A DNA stretch of 63,675 nt, from assembly GCA_029259935.1 (NCBI GenBank), contig JAJDEH010000274.1:1-63675 (forward strand). Reading direction: 5' to 3'. The notes under the pieces were generated by a model. The model was given only the letters and a program-made list of their open reading frames with translations, made no database searches and had not been told where the DNA came from. The DNA comes from Planctomycetota bacterium. GTDB taxonomy: Bacteria; Planctomycetota; Planctomycetia; Pirellulales; Pirellulaceae. Shown here piece by piece: positions 35,265 through 44,491 of the stretch. The position numbers and the translations under genes are program-made. Numbering within the stretch: the first letter of the stretch is position 1; every line of letters begins with the position of its first letter.

Positions 35265-36308
35265 ATGCTAACAAGAAAAAGTCGAGGCAATTTCCTTCTT
35301 ACGATGGCGGCCCTTGGATTTCTTACGTTCAGCGGCCAGTGGTTGAAAGCTCAGGATGTGCGACTAGCCAAGCAAACGAAGGCGGGCCAGGACGCGGGCG
35401 TGAAGGAAGAACGCATCCGCGCCGCGCTGGATACTCGCGTCGACGTTTCACTGATAGAAGTCCCCCTGCACGATGTCGCGAAGCAAATTGAAATGGTCGT
35501 CGGATTCGACGTCGAACTGGACACCAAGGCGCTCGACGTCGTCGGCATCGGCGGCGATACGCCCATCACTCGAGAACTATCCGATGTTTCCTTGCGCTCC
35601 GCTTTGAATCTCATGCTGGACGAATTAGAACTGACCTACGTCATTGCCAACGAGGTCCTGTTGATTACGACTTTTGAGGAGGCAGACGCGAACTTGTGGC
35701 CGAAAGTCTACGACGTTGCCGATCTGGTCGCCCCGGCAAATTTGTCTGTTGCCGGTTCGCCCTTCGCGGTGAATCCGCCGGAGCCAAATTTCATCGCGCT
35801 GACGAGGGTCATCACCACGACCATTGCGCCCGATACGTGGGACCAAGTCGGCGGTCCCGGATCGATTGAATCGATGGCGTATGGCGAAAAATACGTGTTG
35901 GTCATTTCCCAAACCGAAGAAGTACACGAAGAAGTACGAGAGTTGCTGGAGCAGATTCGGAGCGTCAAGCCGCGCCGAGTCGTCGACCCCAAAGTGGAAA
36001 AAGACGGGGTGAAAGCCGACCGGATTATCGTGAAGCTCTACCCCGTCAACGAGCGGTATGCCGAGAAGACTGGCGAGCTGGCGGAGTTGCTACGTGAGAC
36101 GGTGGCCGCGGGCACCTGGGATGAAAGCGATGGGAAACTACTGTTGGGAAAGGCGAACGTCATTCTGGTGAAGCACCATCCGGCGGTTCACCAGCAAATC
36201 CGCGAGGTCTTGCAGGGGATTCGCGCAACAGGATCGAACGGCGGAGAGGGAAAAAGTAATTCTTCGGCCGCCGGCGATGAGTCGAAGGAATCGTCAAAAG
36301 ATGGTTAA
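35265..36308 (+). CDS. Exported STN (secretin/TonB short N-terminal) domain protein
   Basis: The 347-residue protein has a signal peptide (about 1-30). Its STN-like core (about 50-140) reads VDVSLIEVPLHDVAKQIEMVVGFDVELD, then SLRSALNLMLDELELTYVI. The second half has VISQTEEVHEEVRELLEQIRSV and VIVKLYPVNE-like strands, as in paired STN or secretin N1 domains. The end is Gly/Ser/Lys-rich. In planctomycetes such exported proteins are numerous and uncharacterised. Position after the two-component pair and before the ABC operon suggests, but does not prove, a role in envelope sensing or transport. ATG 35265 has AGGA upstream; 35235 is a weaker option. Confidence 0.7.
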   Translation: MLTRKSRGNFLLTMAALGFLTFSGQWLKAQDVRLAKQTKAGQDAGVKEERIRAALDTRVDVSLIEVPLHDVAKQIEMVVGFDVELDTKALDVVGIGGDTPITRELSDVSLRSALNLMLDELELTYVIANEVLLITTFEEADANLWPKVYDVADLVAPANLSVAGSPFAVNPPEPNFIALTRVITTTIAPDTWDQVGGPGSIESMAYGEKYVLVISQTEEVHEEVRELLEQIRSVKPRRVVDPKVEKDGVKADRIIVKLYPVNERYAEKTGELAELLRETVAAGTWDESDGKLLLGKANVILVKHHPAVHQQIREVLQGIRATGSNGGEGKSNSSAAGDESKESSKDG

Positions 36309-36542
36309 TTCGCCGGTGACATGACCGAATCGACTCGCTGAAATCTGGCCCCGCGATGGGCCATCAAGGCCGCCGAAACAACCAACTCAGCATTCTTGAG
36401 GTGCCGCTGGCCGGCGCTCCGTGGCTTGTCGTGCCAATTCTTCGCTGGCCCAATATCCGCCAATATCCTGGTCGCCAATGCGAATCCCCGGTATCTTCGG
36501 TCTAACGGCCTCACTTGATTGTTCGATGATTTGCACCGCGGC

Positions 36543-37481
36543 ATGAATTCGAAGTCTCTCATTCATCTGGAACACATCACGAAAAACTACTTGTTTAATC
36601 GTGCGCTGGATGATGTTTCCCTGGAAATCGGCGGTGGAGTTACCGGGCTGTTGGGGCCCAACGGCGCGGGAAAGTCAACGTTGATCAAGCTGTTGTTGGG
36701 ACTGGTCAAGCTGAGCAGCGGCAGCGGTACGGTGCTGGGATATGACCTAAAGAGACAGGCGCGGAAAATCCGGGCCAATGTCGGTTACATGGTCGAGGAC
36801 GACAGCTACATTCCCGGCATGACGGGCGTGGAAACGGTCCGTTTTGCCGCGCGGCTGTCGGGCTTGCCGTCGGTCGAAGGATTGCGGCGGGCCCACGAGA
36901 TTCTGGACTTCTGCGGTGTCGAACAAGAACGGTATCGTGAAGTGGAAACCTATTCGACCGGCATGCGGCAAAAGGTCAAGTTCGCTCAGGCAATCGTTCA
37001 CGATCCGCCGCTGCTGGTGCTGGACGAGCCAACCTCGGGACTGGACCCCGAGGAGCGCCAGAAGATGCTGGCCCGCGTGCGCGTGCTGGCGCGACGGGCG
37101 AACAAGGCGGTCGTGATTTCGACGCATATTCTGCCGGACGTGCAAACCGTGTGCGACCGCGTGGTGATTTTGGTCAAGGGCCGAGTCCGATTGGAAGAAT
37201 CGCTGGAAGTGCTGCGGCGTCCGTCGTCACCGATGATGCAAGTTCGAGTGTTGGGACCGATCGATCCCTTTCTGGATCGGTTAAGGCAAGAGAACATCGA
37301 GGCCCAAGTGCTGGACAACGGCTCGATATCTCTGAAGTCGCCGGATGACCGCCTGACGGATCGAATTTGGCAGTGGGCTCGCGAGTCGGGGGTTGGAATT
37401 CGATCGCTTGAGCCGGCGCGGAATTCCCTGGAGAAGATTTTCGTCGATGCGGTGCGGGAGGGCAGTCATGCCAATTCATGA
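36543..37481 (+). CDS. ABC transporter ATP-binding protein (first pair)
   Basis: Energises export by an ABC-2-type transporter. The 312-residue protein has Walker A GPNGAGKST (38-46), a degenerate signature TYSTGMRQKVKFAQ, Walker B LLVLDEPTSGLD and the His-switch VVISTHIL. The C-terminal 80 residues are a small beta-rich extension. ATG 36543 is taken; an in-frame start eight codons upstream is also possible. A divergent minus-strand frame in the preceding 230 bases reads like a short frameshifted peptide, with no family assignment. Its stop overlaps the next gene by 14 bases. Confidence 0.9.
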   Translation: MNSKSLIHLEHITKNYLFNRALDDVSLEIGGGVTGLLGPNGAGKSTLIKLLLGLVKLSSGSGTVLGYDLKRQARKIRANVGYMVEDDSYIPGMTGVETVRFAARLSGLPSVEGLRRAHEILDFCGVEQERYREVETYSTGMRQKVKFAQAIVHDPPLLVLDEPTSGLDPEERQKMLARVRVLARRANKAVVISTHILPDVQTVCDRVVILVKGRVRLEESLEVLRRPSSPMMQVRVLGPIDPFLDRLRQENIEAQVLDNGSISLKSPDDRLTDRIWQWARESGVGIRSLEPARNSLEKIFVDAVREGSHANS

Positions 37482-38559
37482 CTTGGGCTATCGGCCGTGG
37501 CAGGGGCGCCGTCATGTGGGCCGACTGAATTGGCTGGTGATCGCGCACAGCGGACTACGATTGGCGTGGAAAAATCCCTGGCTGCGCCGCATGCTGATGG
37601 TGGCCTGGGTGCCGGCCCTCACGTTGGGGCTGTGCTTTTTCGTTTACGAACAATACAGCGACGACATCTTGGGCGAAGGCTCGGAATTGGGGCTGATCTT
37701 AAAGAATGTGGCGGGTCTTCAAGAGGAAGACGTTGAGTACAAAGATGAGGAATTATGGGACGACCTCTCACGTCCACATCAACTCGTGCCACCAGAACAC
37801 CCGCGCCGATCAGGACCACTAACTCCACCCATACCCGTGGATCCTGGTGACTTTCGCAAGCAAGTATGGGCCGTTTCGCCCGCCGTTCGACACACGATCC
37901 AGAGCATGCTCGACGACCCGCAGGCGGCGCGGCACGATGTTTGGGCGTTGCTGCTGCTGACGTTTTTTCAATATCCGCAAGGCATTCTGATGGTCTTGAT
38001 TGTGGGGTTGATCGCGCCACAACTCATTTCCAAGGACGTCCGCTCGCGAGCGTTCTTGCTCTACTTTTCCCGCCCCATCGGACGCGGCGAGTACATCTTG
38101 GGCAAGTCGATCGTCGTATGGTGCTACTTGGCGTTAATTACCACGGTGCCGGCGTTGGTCCTCTATGTGGTGGGTGTATTCCTATCACCCACCTGGACCG
38201 TGGTTCAAGACACGTGGGACTTGCCGCTGCGCATTCTGGCGGCGTCGGCCGTGTTGCTGATCCCCACCACCGCGCTGGCACTGATGTTTTCGTCTCTAAC
38301 CTCCGAAACACGTTACGCCGGATACGCCTGGTTCTGCGTCTGGGCGCTGGGCTGGGTGACGTATCTATTCTTGTTAATGACCGAGCAGTTCTGGACCGAA
38401 GTTTCCTTGATTCACATGCTGTGGAAAGTCGAGGGTTGGGTGTTCGGCTTGGAAGACGACTTCACAACAGTGATGTGGCCGCTGATCATCTTGGTGGGGC
38501 TTACCGTTTTTTCCATCGTGGTAATCAACCGTCGCGTGTCGGCCCCCATGCGGATCTGA
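37468..38559 (+). CDS. ABC-2-type permease (first pair)
   Basis: The 363-residue membrane protein has an N-terminal cytoplasmic segment (MPIHDLGYRPWQG, a motif seen in related planctomycete permeases), an early helix (about 45-60) and five more helices between about 160 and 360. The helix-to-helix segment AFLLYFSRPIGRGEYILGK is the conserved ABC-2 permease motif. A loop of about 90 residues between helices 1 and 2 is rich in Glu and Pro. It pairs with the upstream ATPase, and its start overlaps it by 14 bases. Its stop and the next start share one base (TGATG). Confidence 0.82.
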   Translation: MPIHDLGYRPWQGRRHVGRLNWLVIAHSGLRLAWKNPWLRRMLMVAWVPALTLGLCFFVYEQYSDDILGEGSELGLILKNVAGLQEEDVEYKDEELWDDLSRPHQLVPPEHPRRSGPLTPPIPVDPGDFRKQVWAVSPAVRHTIQSMLDDPQAARHDVWALLLLTFFQYPQGILMVLIVGLIAPQLISKDVRSRAFLLYFSRPIGRGEYILGKSIVVWCYLALITTVPALVLYVVGVFLSPTWTVVQDTWDLPLRILAASAVLLIPTTALALMFSSLTSETRYAGYAWFCVWALGWVTYLFLLMTEQFWTEVSLIHMLWKVEGWVFGLEDDFTTVMWPLIILVGLTVFSIVVINRRVSAPMRI

Positions 38560-39491
38560 TGATCGAATTCACCAACGTTACGAAACTGTACGGCAGCGTC
38601 ATCGGCGTGAACGACATCACGTTGACGCTCGAGCCGGGCGCGTATGGTCTGCTGGGGCCCAACGGATCGGGCAAGACGACATTTATCAACCTCATTCTTG
38701 GACAATTGCGGCCGACGATCGGGCGCGTTTCCGTGTTCGGTAAGAATGCATGGCAAAGCGAAACCATGTTGCGACGGATCGGCATCTGCCCGGCACTCGA
38801 TGTGTTCTATCCCAACGTGAGCGCCTTCGAGTGGGTCCGCTACATGGTCGAGCTCTACGGAATCAATCGGAGTGAAGCCGCCGACCGGGCAGTGGCGGCG
38901 CTGAGCCGCGTTGGTATGCGGGAGCCCATGCACCGCAAGCTGGGCACCTATTCGCTGGGCATGCGGCAGCGAACGAAGCTCGCGCAGGCATTTGCCCACG
39001 AGCCCGAGTTGTTGATCTTGGACGAACCGTTCAACGGACTCGATCCGATCGGCCGGCATGAAATGACGGAAGTGCTGCGCGAATGGAATAAAAAGGGCCG
39101 CAGTTTGCTGCTGGCCAGCCACATCCTGCACGAAGTCGAAGCGATCAGCCCTTCGTTTCTACTGATCTGTGGCGGACGCCTGTTGGCATCGGGGTCGCCA
39201 GACGAAGTCTACTCACTGTTGGCCGACATCCCCAACGAAATTCGCATACGTTGTGATCGGCCGAGCGAACTGGCGCGGCGGTTGTTGGAATCGGGAGAGG
39301 TCACGTCGATCCAGCTCGACACCAGCCGGCGCGAGCTTACCGTGGCCACTAACAGCCCGTTGTCGATTTACCAACAACTGCCCAGTTGGATCGAGGGAGC
39401 GGGCTTACGCATCGACGAACTACAGTCGCCCGACGACTCCTTGCAATCGCTGTTCAATTCGTTGATGCAAATTCATCGGGGGGAACTGTGA
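38559..39491 (+). CDS. ABC transporter ATP-binding protein (second pair)
   Basis: A 310-residue ATPase with Walker A GPNGSGKTT (33-41), signature YSLGMRQRTKLAQAF, Walker B LLILDEPFNGLDPIG and the switch His in ASHILHEV. The first and second ATPases are related but distinct, suggesting a heterodimeric exporter or two exporters. The ATG is at 38559, sharing a base with the preceding stop; an upstream extension to 37866 is antisense-like and not translated. Its stop overlaps the next start in GTGA. Confidence 0.9.
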   Translation: MIEFTNVTKLYGSVIGVNDITLTLEPGAYGLLGPNGSGKTTFINLILGQLRPTIGRVSVFGKNAWQSETMLRRIGICPALDVFYPNVSAFEWVRYMVELYGINRSEAADRAVAALSRVGMREPMHRKLGTYSLGMRQRTKLAQAFAHEPELLILDEPFNGLDPIGRHEMTEVLREWNKKGRSLLLASHILHEVEAISPSFLLICGGRLLASGSPDEVYSLLADIPNEIRIRCDRPSELARRLLESGEVTSIQLDTSRRELTVATNSPLSIYQQLPSWIEGAGLRIDELQSPDDSLQSLFNSLMQIHRGEL

Positions 39492-40372
39492 ACATCCTGC
39501 GTTCCAGTATCGTGGTTTTTCTTTTCGATTTTCGCCGCTCGTTTACCACGGCACGGATTGCTTGCTGGTTGGTGTTGGTGCTGTTTCCGCCCGCGATTTT
39601 TGGCCTGCTGGCCTATAACGGAGTTAAGGCGGCGACTCAGGATCAAAGCGAAGTTGAGGCGGCGACTCAGCATCAAAACGACGTTGAGCCGGCGACCCAG
39701 CATCTAGAGGACGTTGAGGCGGCGACTCGGCATCTAGAGGAATTCGAGAGAATTTGGGCGTCCATGCTGTTCGTGTTGCTTCCCGGAGTGATTTCCTTAC
39801 TCGGACTGCTACTATGGGCCACGCCCACCGTTCACACCGAGTTGGAAGGCAAAACTTGGATCTACGGAGCCGTCCGTCCGTTTGGAAAGGAAGCCCTTCT
39901 AATCGGCAAATACTTGTCGGCGATAAGCTGGTCGGCGGTTGCTGCCTGGCTGGGCCTTTCCATGTCGCTGGTCATCCTTGCGATTGCGTTCGATTTGCAG
40001 CGGCCCGTGCAATTGTGGCTAGTGATGACGTTCTTAATCGCGTTGTCGTGCATTGCCTACGGCGCGTTGTACTCGTTCATCGGTGTCGTCATGCGGCGGC
40101 GCGCGATGGTAACCGCGGTTGCCTTCACGCTGCTGTTCGAGTTCGTGGCCGGATCGGTCCCGGCGCTGGTGAAGAAATTCACGGTGCAGTATCGGCTACG
40201 GAGTACGTTGGCAACTTGGCTGGGTTTCACGGAATGGGAAGCAACGGGTTGGGTGGGGCGGGAGCCGATCTGGCAGCACGTCGCGATTCTGGCTGCTTAC
40301 ACAGCGGTGTTGCTGATCGCCTCGGCTGTTGTTCTGCGAATCCGCGAACACATCACGGCGGATGAAACGTAG
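39488..40372 (+). CDS. ABC-2-type permease (second pair) with repeat-bearing loop
   Basis: The 294-residue membrane protein has a first helix at about 25-44, then an extracytoplasmic segment (about 48-87) made of four 10-residue repeats (consensus AATQHLEDVE), then five more helices. It is the last gene of the four-gene overlapping operon. The start is GTG 39488, inside the stop of the ATPase (GTGA). The repeats are encoded by the tandem array at 39629-39748. The transported substrate is unknown; no NosDFY or similar signature helps. Confidence 0.78.
   Translation: MNILRSSIVVFLFDFRRSFTTARIACWLVLVLFPPAIFGLLAYNGVKAATQDQSEVEAATQHQNDVEPATQHLEDVEAATRHLEEFERIWASMLFVLLPGVISLLGLLLWATPTVHTELEGKTWIYGAVRPFGKEALLIGKYLSAISWSAVAAWLGLSMSLVILAIAFDLQRPVQLWLVMTFLIALSCIAYGALYSFIGVVMRRRAMVTAVAFTLLFEFVAGSVPALVKKFTVQYRLRSTLATWLGFTEWEATGWVGREPIWQHVAILAAYTAVLLIASAVVLRIREHITADET
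39629..39748 (+). repeat. 30-bp tandem repeat inside the permease gene
   Basis: Four head-to-tail 30-base units (39629-39658, 39659-39688, 39689-39718, 39719-39748) each encode 10 residues close to AATQHLEDVE. The units are well conserved between copies, so expansion is recent. Copy number may vary between strains; the reading frame is kept with each unit. Confidence 0.9.
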
Positions 40373-40429
40373 CCGTGAGCCATTTCCGGCGAAAGTCGCC
40401 TACGGATGGATGTTGGCAACGGCCAAAAG

Positions 40430-41110
40430 CTACCCAACGACATCGTGTTCCAAGGCGAAGCGAATCACTTCGGCGGTGCTGGACAGATTCAGCTTCTCCA
40501 TGATCCGCGCGCGATAGGTCGAGGCGGTACTCGTGCTGATTCCCATTTGTTTGGCGCACTCTTGCAGCGATTTGCCCGTGCCGAATATCCGCAGGAAATC
40601 GAATTCTCGCTGGGAAAGAGAATGGACACCCACGCGTTTTCTTTTCGGCTGCCGTATATGTTCGAGCACTTCCTTGGACACCTTGGGCGAGACGTAAATT
40701 TTGCCCTGCCGAACCGAATCGATCGCCTCGACCAATTCGTCAACGGCCGCCGATTTGATGACGTAGCCGTGGGCACCGGATTCCAGTACGCGAACCGCGT
40801 AGTGAATGTTCTCGTGAACGGTCAACACGAGGATCTTGATGTCGGGACGGACGTTTAGCAGCCGCTCGGTAACCTGCGCGCCGTCCAGATTGGGCATCGT
40901 ATAGTCCAGCACGACGACGTCCGGCAGCGAGTTGGCAACCGCCGCCAGTGCTTCCAGGCCGTCTTTGGCCTGAGCGACGACACGAATTCGGCCACTCTCT
41001 TCCAGAATTCGGGCCAGTGCTTCGCGCACCATCTCATGATCGTCGGCCAGCACGACTCGAATGACGGATGGATCCGAAAACGTTGCTTGTTGTGTAGGAG
41101 AAGGATTCAT
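40430..41110 (-). CDS. NarL/LuxR-type response regulator
   Basis: A 226-residue regulator. The receiver domain has LADDHEMVREAL, phosphoacceptor Asp69 (VVVLDYTMP) and the Lys in SGAHGYVIKSA. The C-terminal LuxR helix-turn-helix has LSQREFDFLRIFGTGKS, ECAKQMGISTSTASTYRARIMEKL. It follows its kinase by 87 bases on the same strand. No target can be named. The ABC operon ends 57 bases away on the opposite strand, with a convergent gap. Confidence 0.9.
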   Translation of the reverse strand: MNPSPTQQATFSDPSVIRVVLADDHEMVREALARILEESGRIRVVAQAKDGLEALAAVANSLPDVVVLDYTMPNLDGAQVTERLLNVRPDIKILVLTVHENIHYAVRVLESGAHGYVIKSAAVDELVEAIDSVRQGKIYVSPKVSKEVLEHIRQPKRKRVGVHSLSQREFDFLRIFGTGKSLQECAKQMGISTSTASTYRARIMEKLNLSSTAEVIRFALEHDVVG

Positions 41111-41197
41111 GTCGGAGTCTCGTCTTCGTTGTTCGGGCCGTATCGAGGCCGCTTACAAGGCGGCCGGTTTAGGTTCACTGTGACAATTAGGTATTCG

Positions 41198-42979
41198 TCA
41201 TTCGCGATGGATTCTTGGCTGCGCGTCTTCTCTTGAAAGGGGGACTGCCACGCGAATCCGCGTGCCTTCGTCCGGGGCTGATTCAATCTCGAACTCGCCA
41301 TCCAGCAGTTCGATTCGTTCGCGCATTCCCAACACTCCCAGCCGCTGCGTCTCTTGAAGAGTTTCCACATCGAAACCGCGACCTATGTCTTCCACTCGTA
41401 GTACCAGCGTGGTGTCCGTTACTTCAATTGTAACGGAAACTTCGCTGGTTGCCGCATGCGCCGCGACGTTGGAAAGAGCTTCTTGCAACACTCGATAAAC
41501 GTTTTCACGGATCGTTCGCGGAATCCGCCAATTTTCCAACCGCAAATCGGTGGCGACCGCAATTTCGGTTCGACTTTGGTATTTATCGATGAAGCTCAGG
41601 ACGGCGTCCTGCAGGCCAAGATCGTCCAGCGCGGTGGGGCGGACTTCCGAGGAAATCTCGTGCAAGCTTTCTAGCAGGTGATTGATATCCGCAACGGCCC
41701 GCCGCAACAGCGGATTCGCGCGCGGTCCCAAATCTTCTTGCGCCATGGATCGCAGGCCCAACGTGATCGCCGTCACTTGCTGGCCCAGTTCGTCATGTAA
41801 ATCGCGGGACAGCTTTCGACGTTCCGCCTCATGCGCCCCCAGCAAGCGGGTGGAAAGCCGACGCAGACGACGCTCCGATTCCATCAATTTCCGTTCCTGA
41901 ATTTGGCGAATCGCGCCCGACCGAGCCCAATACCGCGCTAACACGGCAACGAGTACCAAGGCTCCCCCGCACATGAGCAACAACTGTCGCAGCAGGCGGC
42001 TGGAATGCGCCGTGGCGATCGATTGTGGAATGTGGGAGACCAGCACCAAGGAGGTTGGATCATCTTGCTCCTCCATATTGTCGACCGGTTCCGGCGAAAG
42101 CGACTTCTGGTCTGGAGAAACTCGCTGCGATGTGAACAAGTCCGATCCGATGTAGAACTGAGCGGCCGTCAGTTTCTCGACTTGCTGCCAGGCCTGAGGG
42201 AAATGGTTGGGAAAGTCGTGTTCGTGCAGCCGCATCCGTCCCCATTCGTGTTTGGGATTCGGAGCTTGTACGTATTCGCCCGCCAAATTGACCAACATCG
42301 TCTCTCCACGAAATCCTTCCGAGACGTCTTTCAACTTGGCGAGTAGACGGTCGCCCAGATAGTTGAGTACAAGCAGCCCGCGCTTTTCCCCCGACCGATC
42401 AAATACGGGCGTGAGAAATCGAATCACGGGCTTGAACGGATGTTGGATCGAGCCATGTTCGACCTTTAAATCAAAAGGCGACACAAACACTTCGCCCGCC
42501 TCAATTTCTAAAGCGGGCTCAAAATAGTAGCGGGTCGCCTTGTTCTGCATCTGATCGCTAGGCACAACGTCGGCATTGTCTTCATGACAGTCGATGCAGA
42601 CAATCTCGTGGCCCGTCGTATCGAGACAGCGAATCTGATCGTAAACCCCCTTGGACGCCGCGAATCGCGCGAATTCATCTTCTACTTCTTTCCGAGAATC
42701 GGCATCACCCGATAAAAAACGCGTCAGCGCGGCCAGCCGTGACAAATAGAGCAAGTCGGAACGGACGGAGTTAAACTCAAGTGACAGAATTTCTCGTTGA
42801 AGATCGATGACGTGGCCCGATTCGTTCTGCAAGATCGTCCGCTGATGTGCCGCGTCTTGAAGAAACAATGCGAACACAATCAGCAACAAGATAACCGCGG
42901 CCACCGCCACGACCGAAAGAAACCGTCGCAATACGGGAGGAGCCAGCAACGAAATTCGCTGTTTAGAAATGCGGGCCAT
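41198..42979 (-). CDS. Cache-sensor histidine kinase with a CXXCH motif
   Basis: The 593-residue kinase has a first membrane helix (about 20-42), a large extracytoplasmic Cache-like sensor (about 43-330), a second helix (about 333-350), and a HisKA_3 kinase core with phosphoacceptor His395 (LSRDLHDELGQQ). The ATPase parts are NVYRVLQEALSNVAAHA and VEDIGRGFDV. Within the sensor, Cys128-Ile-Asp-Cys-His132 is a c-type heme attachment motif, preceded by Cys118, at a place where related sensors usually have non-Cys residues. ATG 42979 is chosen; a TTG at 43030 would add 17 residues, and a TAGAAT -10-like box at 43034-43039 argues against it. Confidence 0.85.
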   Translation of the reverse strand: MARISKQRISLLAPPVLRRFLSVVAVAAVILLLIVFALFLQDAAHQRTILQNESGHVIDLQREILSLEFNSVRSDLLYLSRLAALTRFLSGDADSRKEVEDEFARFAASKGVYDQIRCLDTTGHEIVCIDCHEDNADVVPSDQMQNKATRYYFEPALEIEAGEVFVSPFDLKVEHGSIQHPFKPVIRFLTPVFDRSGEKRGLLVLNYLGDRLLAKLKDVSEGFRGETMLVNLAGEYVQAPNPKHEWGRMRLHEHDFPNHFPQAWQQVEKLTAAQFYIGSDLFTSQRVSPDQKSLSPEPVDNMEEQDDPTSLVLVSHIPQSIATAHSSRLLRQLLLMCGGALVLVAVLARYWARSGAIRQIQERKLMESERRLRRLSTRLLGAHEAERRKLSRDLHDELGQQVTAITLGLRSMAQEDLGPRANPLLRRAVADINHLLESLHEISSEVRPTALDDLGLQDAVLSFIDKYQSRTEIAVATDLRLENWRIPRTIRENVYRVLQEALSNVAAHAATSEVSVTIEVTDTTLVLRVEDIGRGFDVETLQETQRLGVLGMRERIELLDGEFEIESAPDEGTRIRVAVPLSREDAQPRIHRE

Positions 42980-43114
42980 CAGCGACGAACGTGAGCGGTG
43001 AACAGAGCTTGAGGGGATGATCGCTTCCAACTCATTCTATCCTCTTGCCACGGTGATTCCGAATTGGGACGGGAAACGCAAAACGGAGGCCGAGTGGCTC
43101 GACCCCCCTTGCGG

Positions 43115-44293
43115 CTACTTGGAACGAGTACGATAGTGGCCTCGCACATAAGTTCCGTCTTTGCGGTAGTAGCCTTCAACCCAGATTTTTCCGGACGGCG
43201 CGGCGCGGCGCGCGACGGAATCACGCACGGCAATGCTTCTAGCCGCGGCCAGCGCCTCGGCTCGAGCTTTCGCACGGGACTTGGCTTCTTTCGTCAGAAC
43301 CACCAACGAAGGATGAATGTTGAGTAGGATATCGCCTTGAAAAACGATCCCTTCAATGCGTTTGTTGACGTCGCGATCATACCACAACACGACGACGTCT
43401 TTCTTATAGGCCAAATCCACCAGAGCCTTGCGGCCTTCATTGCCCGTATGCTCAACCTCCAACAGCCGTACGTCTTCCGTGTCTCCGTATTCATTCTTGA
43501 CCTTGATAACAATCGGAGACACGACTCCGCTGACCGTGCCCAGCAGCAAGTTGGGAATGTCGAGTTGGGTGACGCGGCGAACGTAGTCTTTGTCGGCTTC
43601 AGACAGGGCGATAAATGGCACTTCATGCAGTTTGCCATCGCTGGTCATGAGCGTCACCATGAGACGCTGGTACGAGACGAAGCGGGCGATAATCTTGGCG
43701 CGGGCGGCTACGATATTCCAGGTTCGTGTCGGGTCCGGAACCCTGGACGACGTCGAATCGGGAGCCGGCGTGAGGTTCGCAATGTCGATTGAGGGCGACG
43801 GGCGATCGGCCGGCGGATCGCCACGCTTCTTTGGTTTCTCGGCGACCGACGAGGGATTTTGTCGCGGGACCTTGATTTGCTTGACCCCGTCGGTCAATGT
43901 CGTGGCCTTCCCGTCAGGCGACTTGGGTGCCGGCGCGGCGGCGGAACGAGGCACCACCGTGTGCGAGTCCGCCGCGGACGCGACGCCAGGCGACCGATTG
44001 ACGATTTGCGCGTCGCGAACCGCTCGATCGGGACTTGCCGGAGCGATCCGAGAGTCGTTGCGGGCAAGTAGGGCGGTGGCAACCGCGTTGGAATTCGCCT
44101 GGCGGTCGTCGGCCTGGGCCATCAACATGTAAACGCACGAACCCCCGAAAGTGATCGCCGCACTGACCAGAAACAAGACGACGTTCGCTAGAAATGCAGA
44201 GGACGACGTTAGCGCAACGCCGCATTTGGGACATTTCGTCGCCCCGCCCTGACCAGCGTCCGAAAGTCCACATGCTTGGCAATTTGTCTTCAT
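43115..44293 (-). CDS. Zinc-ribbon membrane protein with SHD1 domain
   Basis: A 392-residue protein common in planctomycetes but functionally unknown. The N-terminal zinc ribbon has Cys5/Cys8 and Cys21/Cys24. One membrane helix follows (about 33-57). A long low-complexity linker (Ala, Ser, Pro, Asp, about 60-185) leads to an SHD1-like domain (about 188-240: RTWNIVAARAKIIARFV, VPFIALSEADKDYVRR). Another beta-rich part and the terminal signature GYYRKDGTYVRGHYRTR close it. The ribbon should lie in the cytoplasm and the SHD1 part outside. It precedes the Cache kinase on the same strand but with a 135-base gap. Confidence 0.8.
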   Translation of the reverse strand: MKTNCQACGLSDAGQGGATKCPKCGVALTSSSAFLANVVLFLVSAAITFGGSCVYMLMAQADDRQANSNAVATALLARNDSRIAPASPDRAVRDAQIVNRSPGVASAADSHTVVPRSAAAPAPKSPDGKATTLTDGVKQIKVPRQNPSSVAEKPKKRGDPPADRPSPSIDIANLTPAPDSTSSRVPDPTRTWNIVAARAKIIARFVSYQRLMVTLMTSDGKLHEVPFIALSEADKDYVRRVTQLDIPNLLLGTVSGVVSPIVIKVKNEYGDTEDVRLLEVEHTGNEGRKALVDLAYKKDVVVLWYDRDVNKRIEGIVFQGDILLNIHPSLVVLTKEAKSRAKARAEALAAARSIAVRDSVARRAAPSGKIWVEGYYRKDGTYVRGHYRTRSK

Positions 44294-44491
44294 GTTGTTG
44301 CCCTTTTTTCAATCATATCCCTGTCACAACCGTCTCATTGTCGCACGTCCGACGTAGCTGTCAAACTTGTAGTCCAGATCTGACGAAGTTGTGGACGCGG
44401 CTCGTTCAATCAACGATATTAATGTACTGAGTGATTATCCATCCGGAAACTCAACTACCCTCTTGTGTCGAACTCCAACTCGGGTTGCAAA

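Noticed and set aside
37866..38558. Long upstream extension of the second ABC ATPase frame
   Set aside because: It overlaps the first permease in another frame; ATPase homology starts exactly at ATG 38559, which shares a base with the upstream stop.
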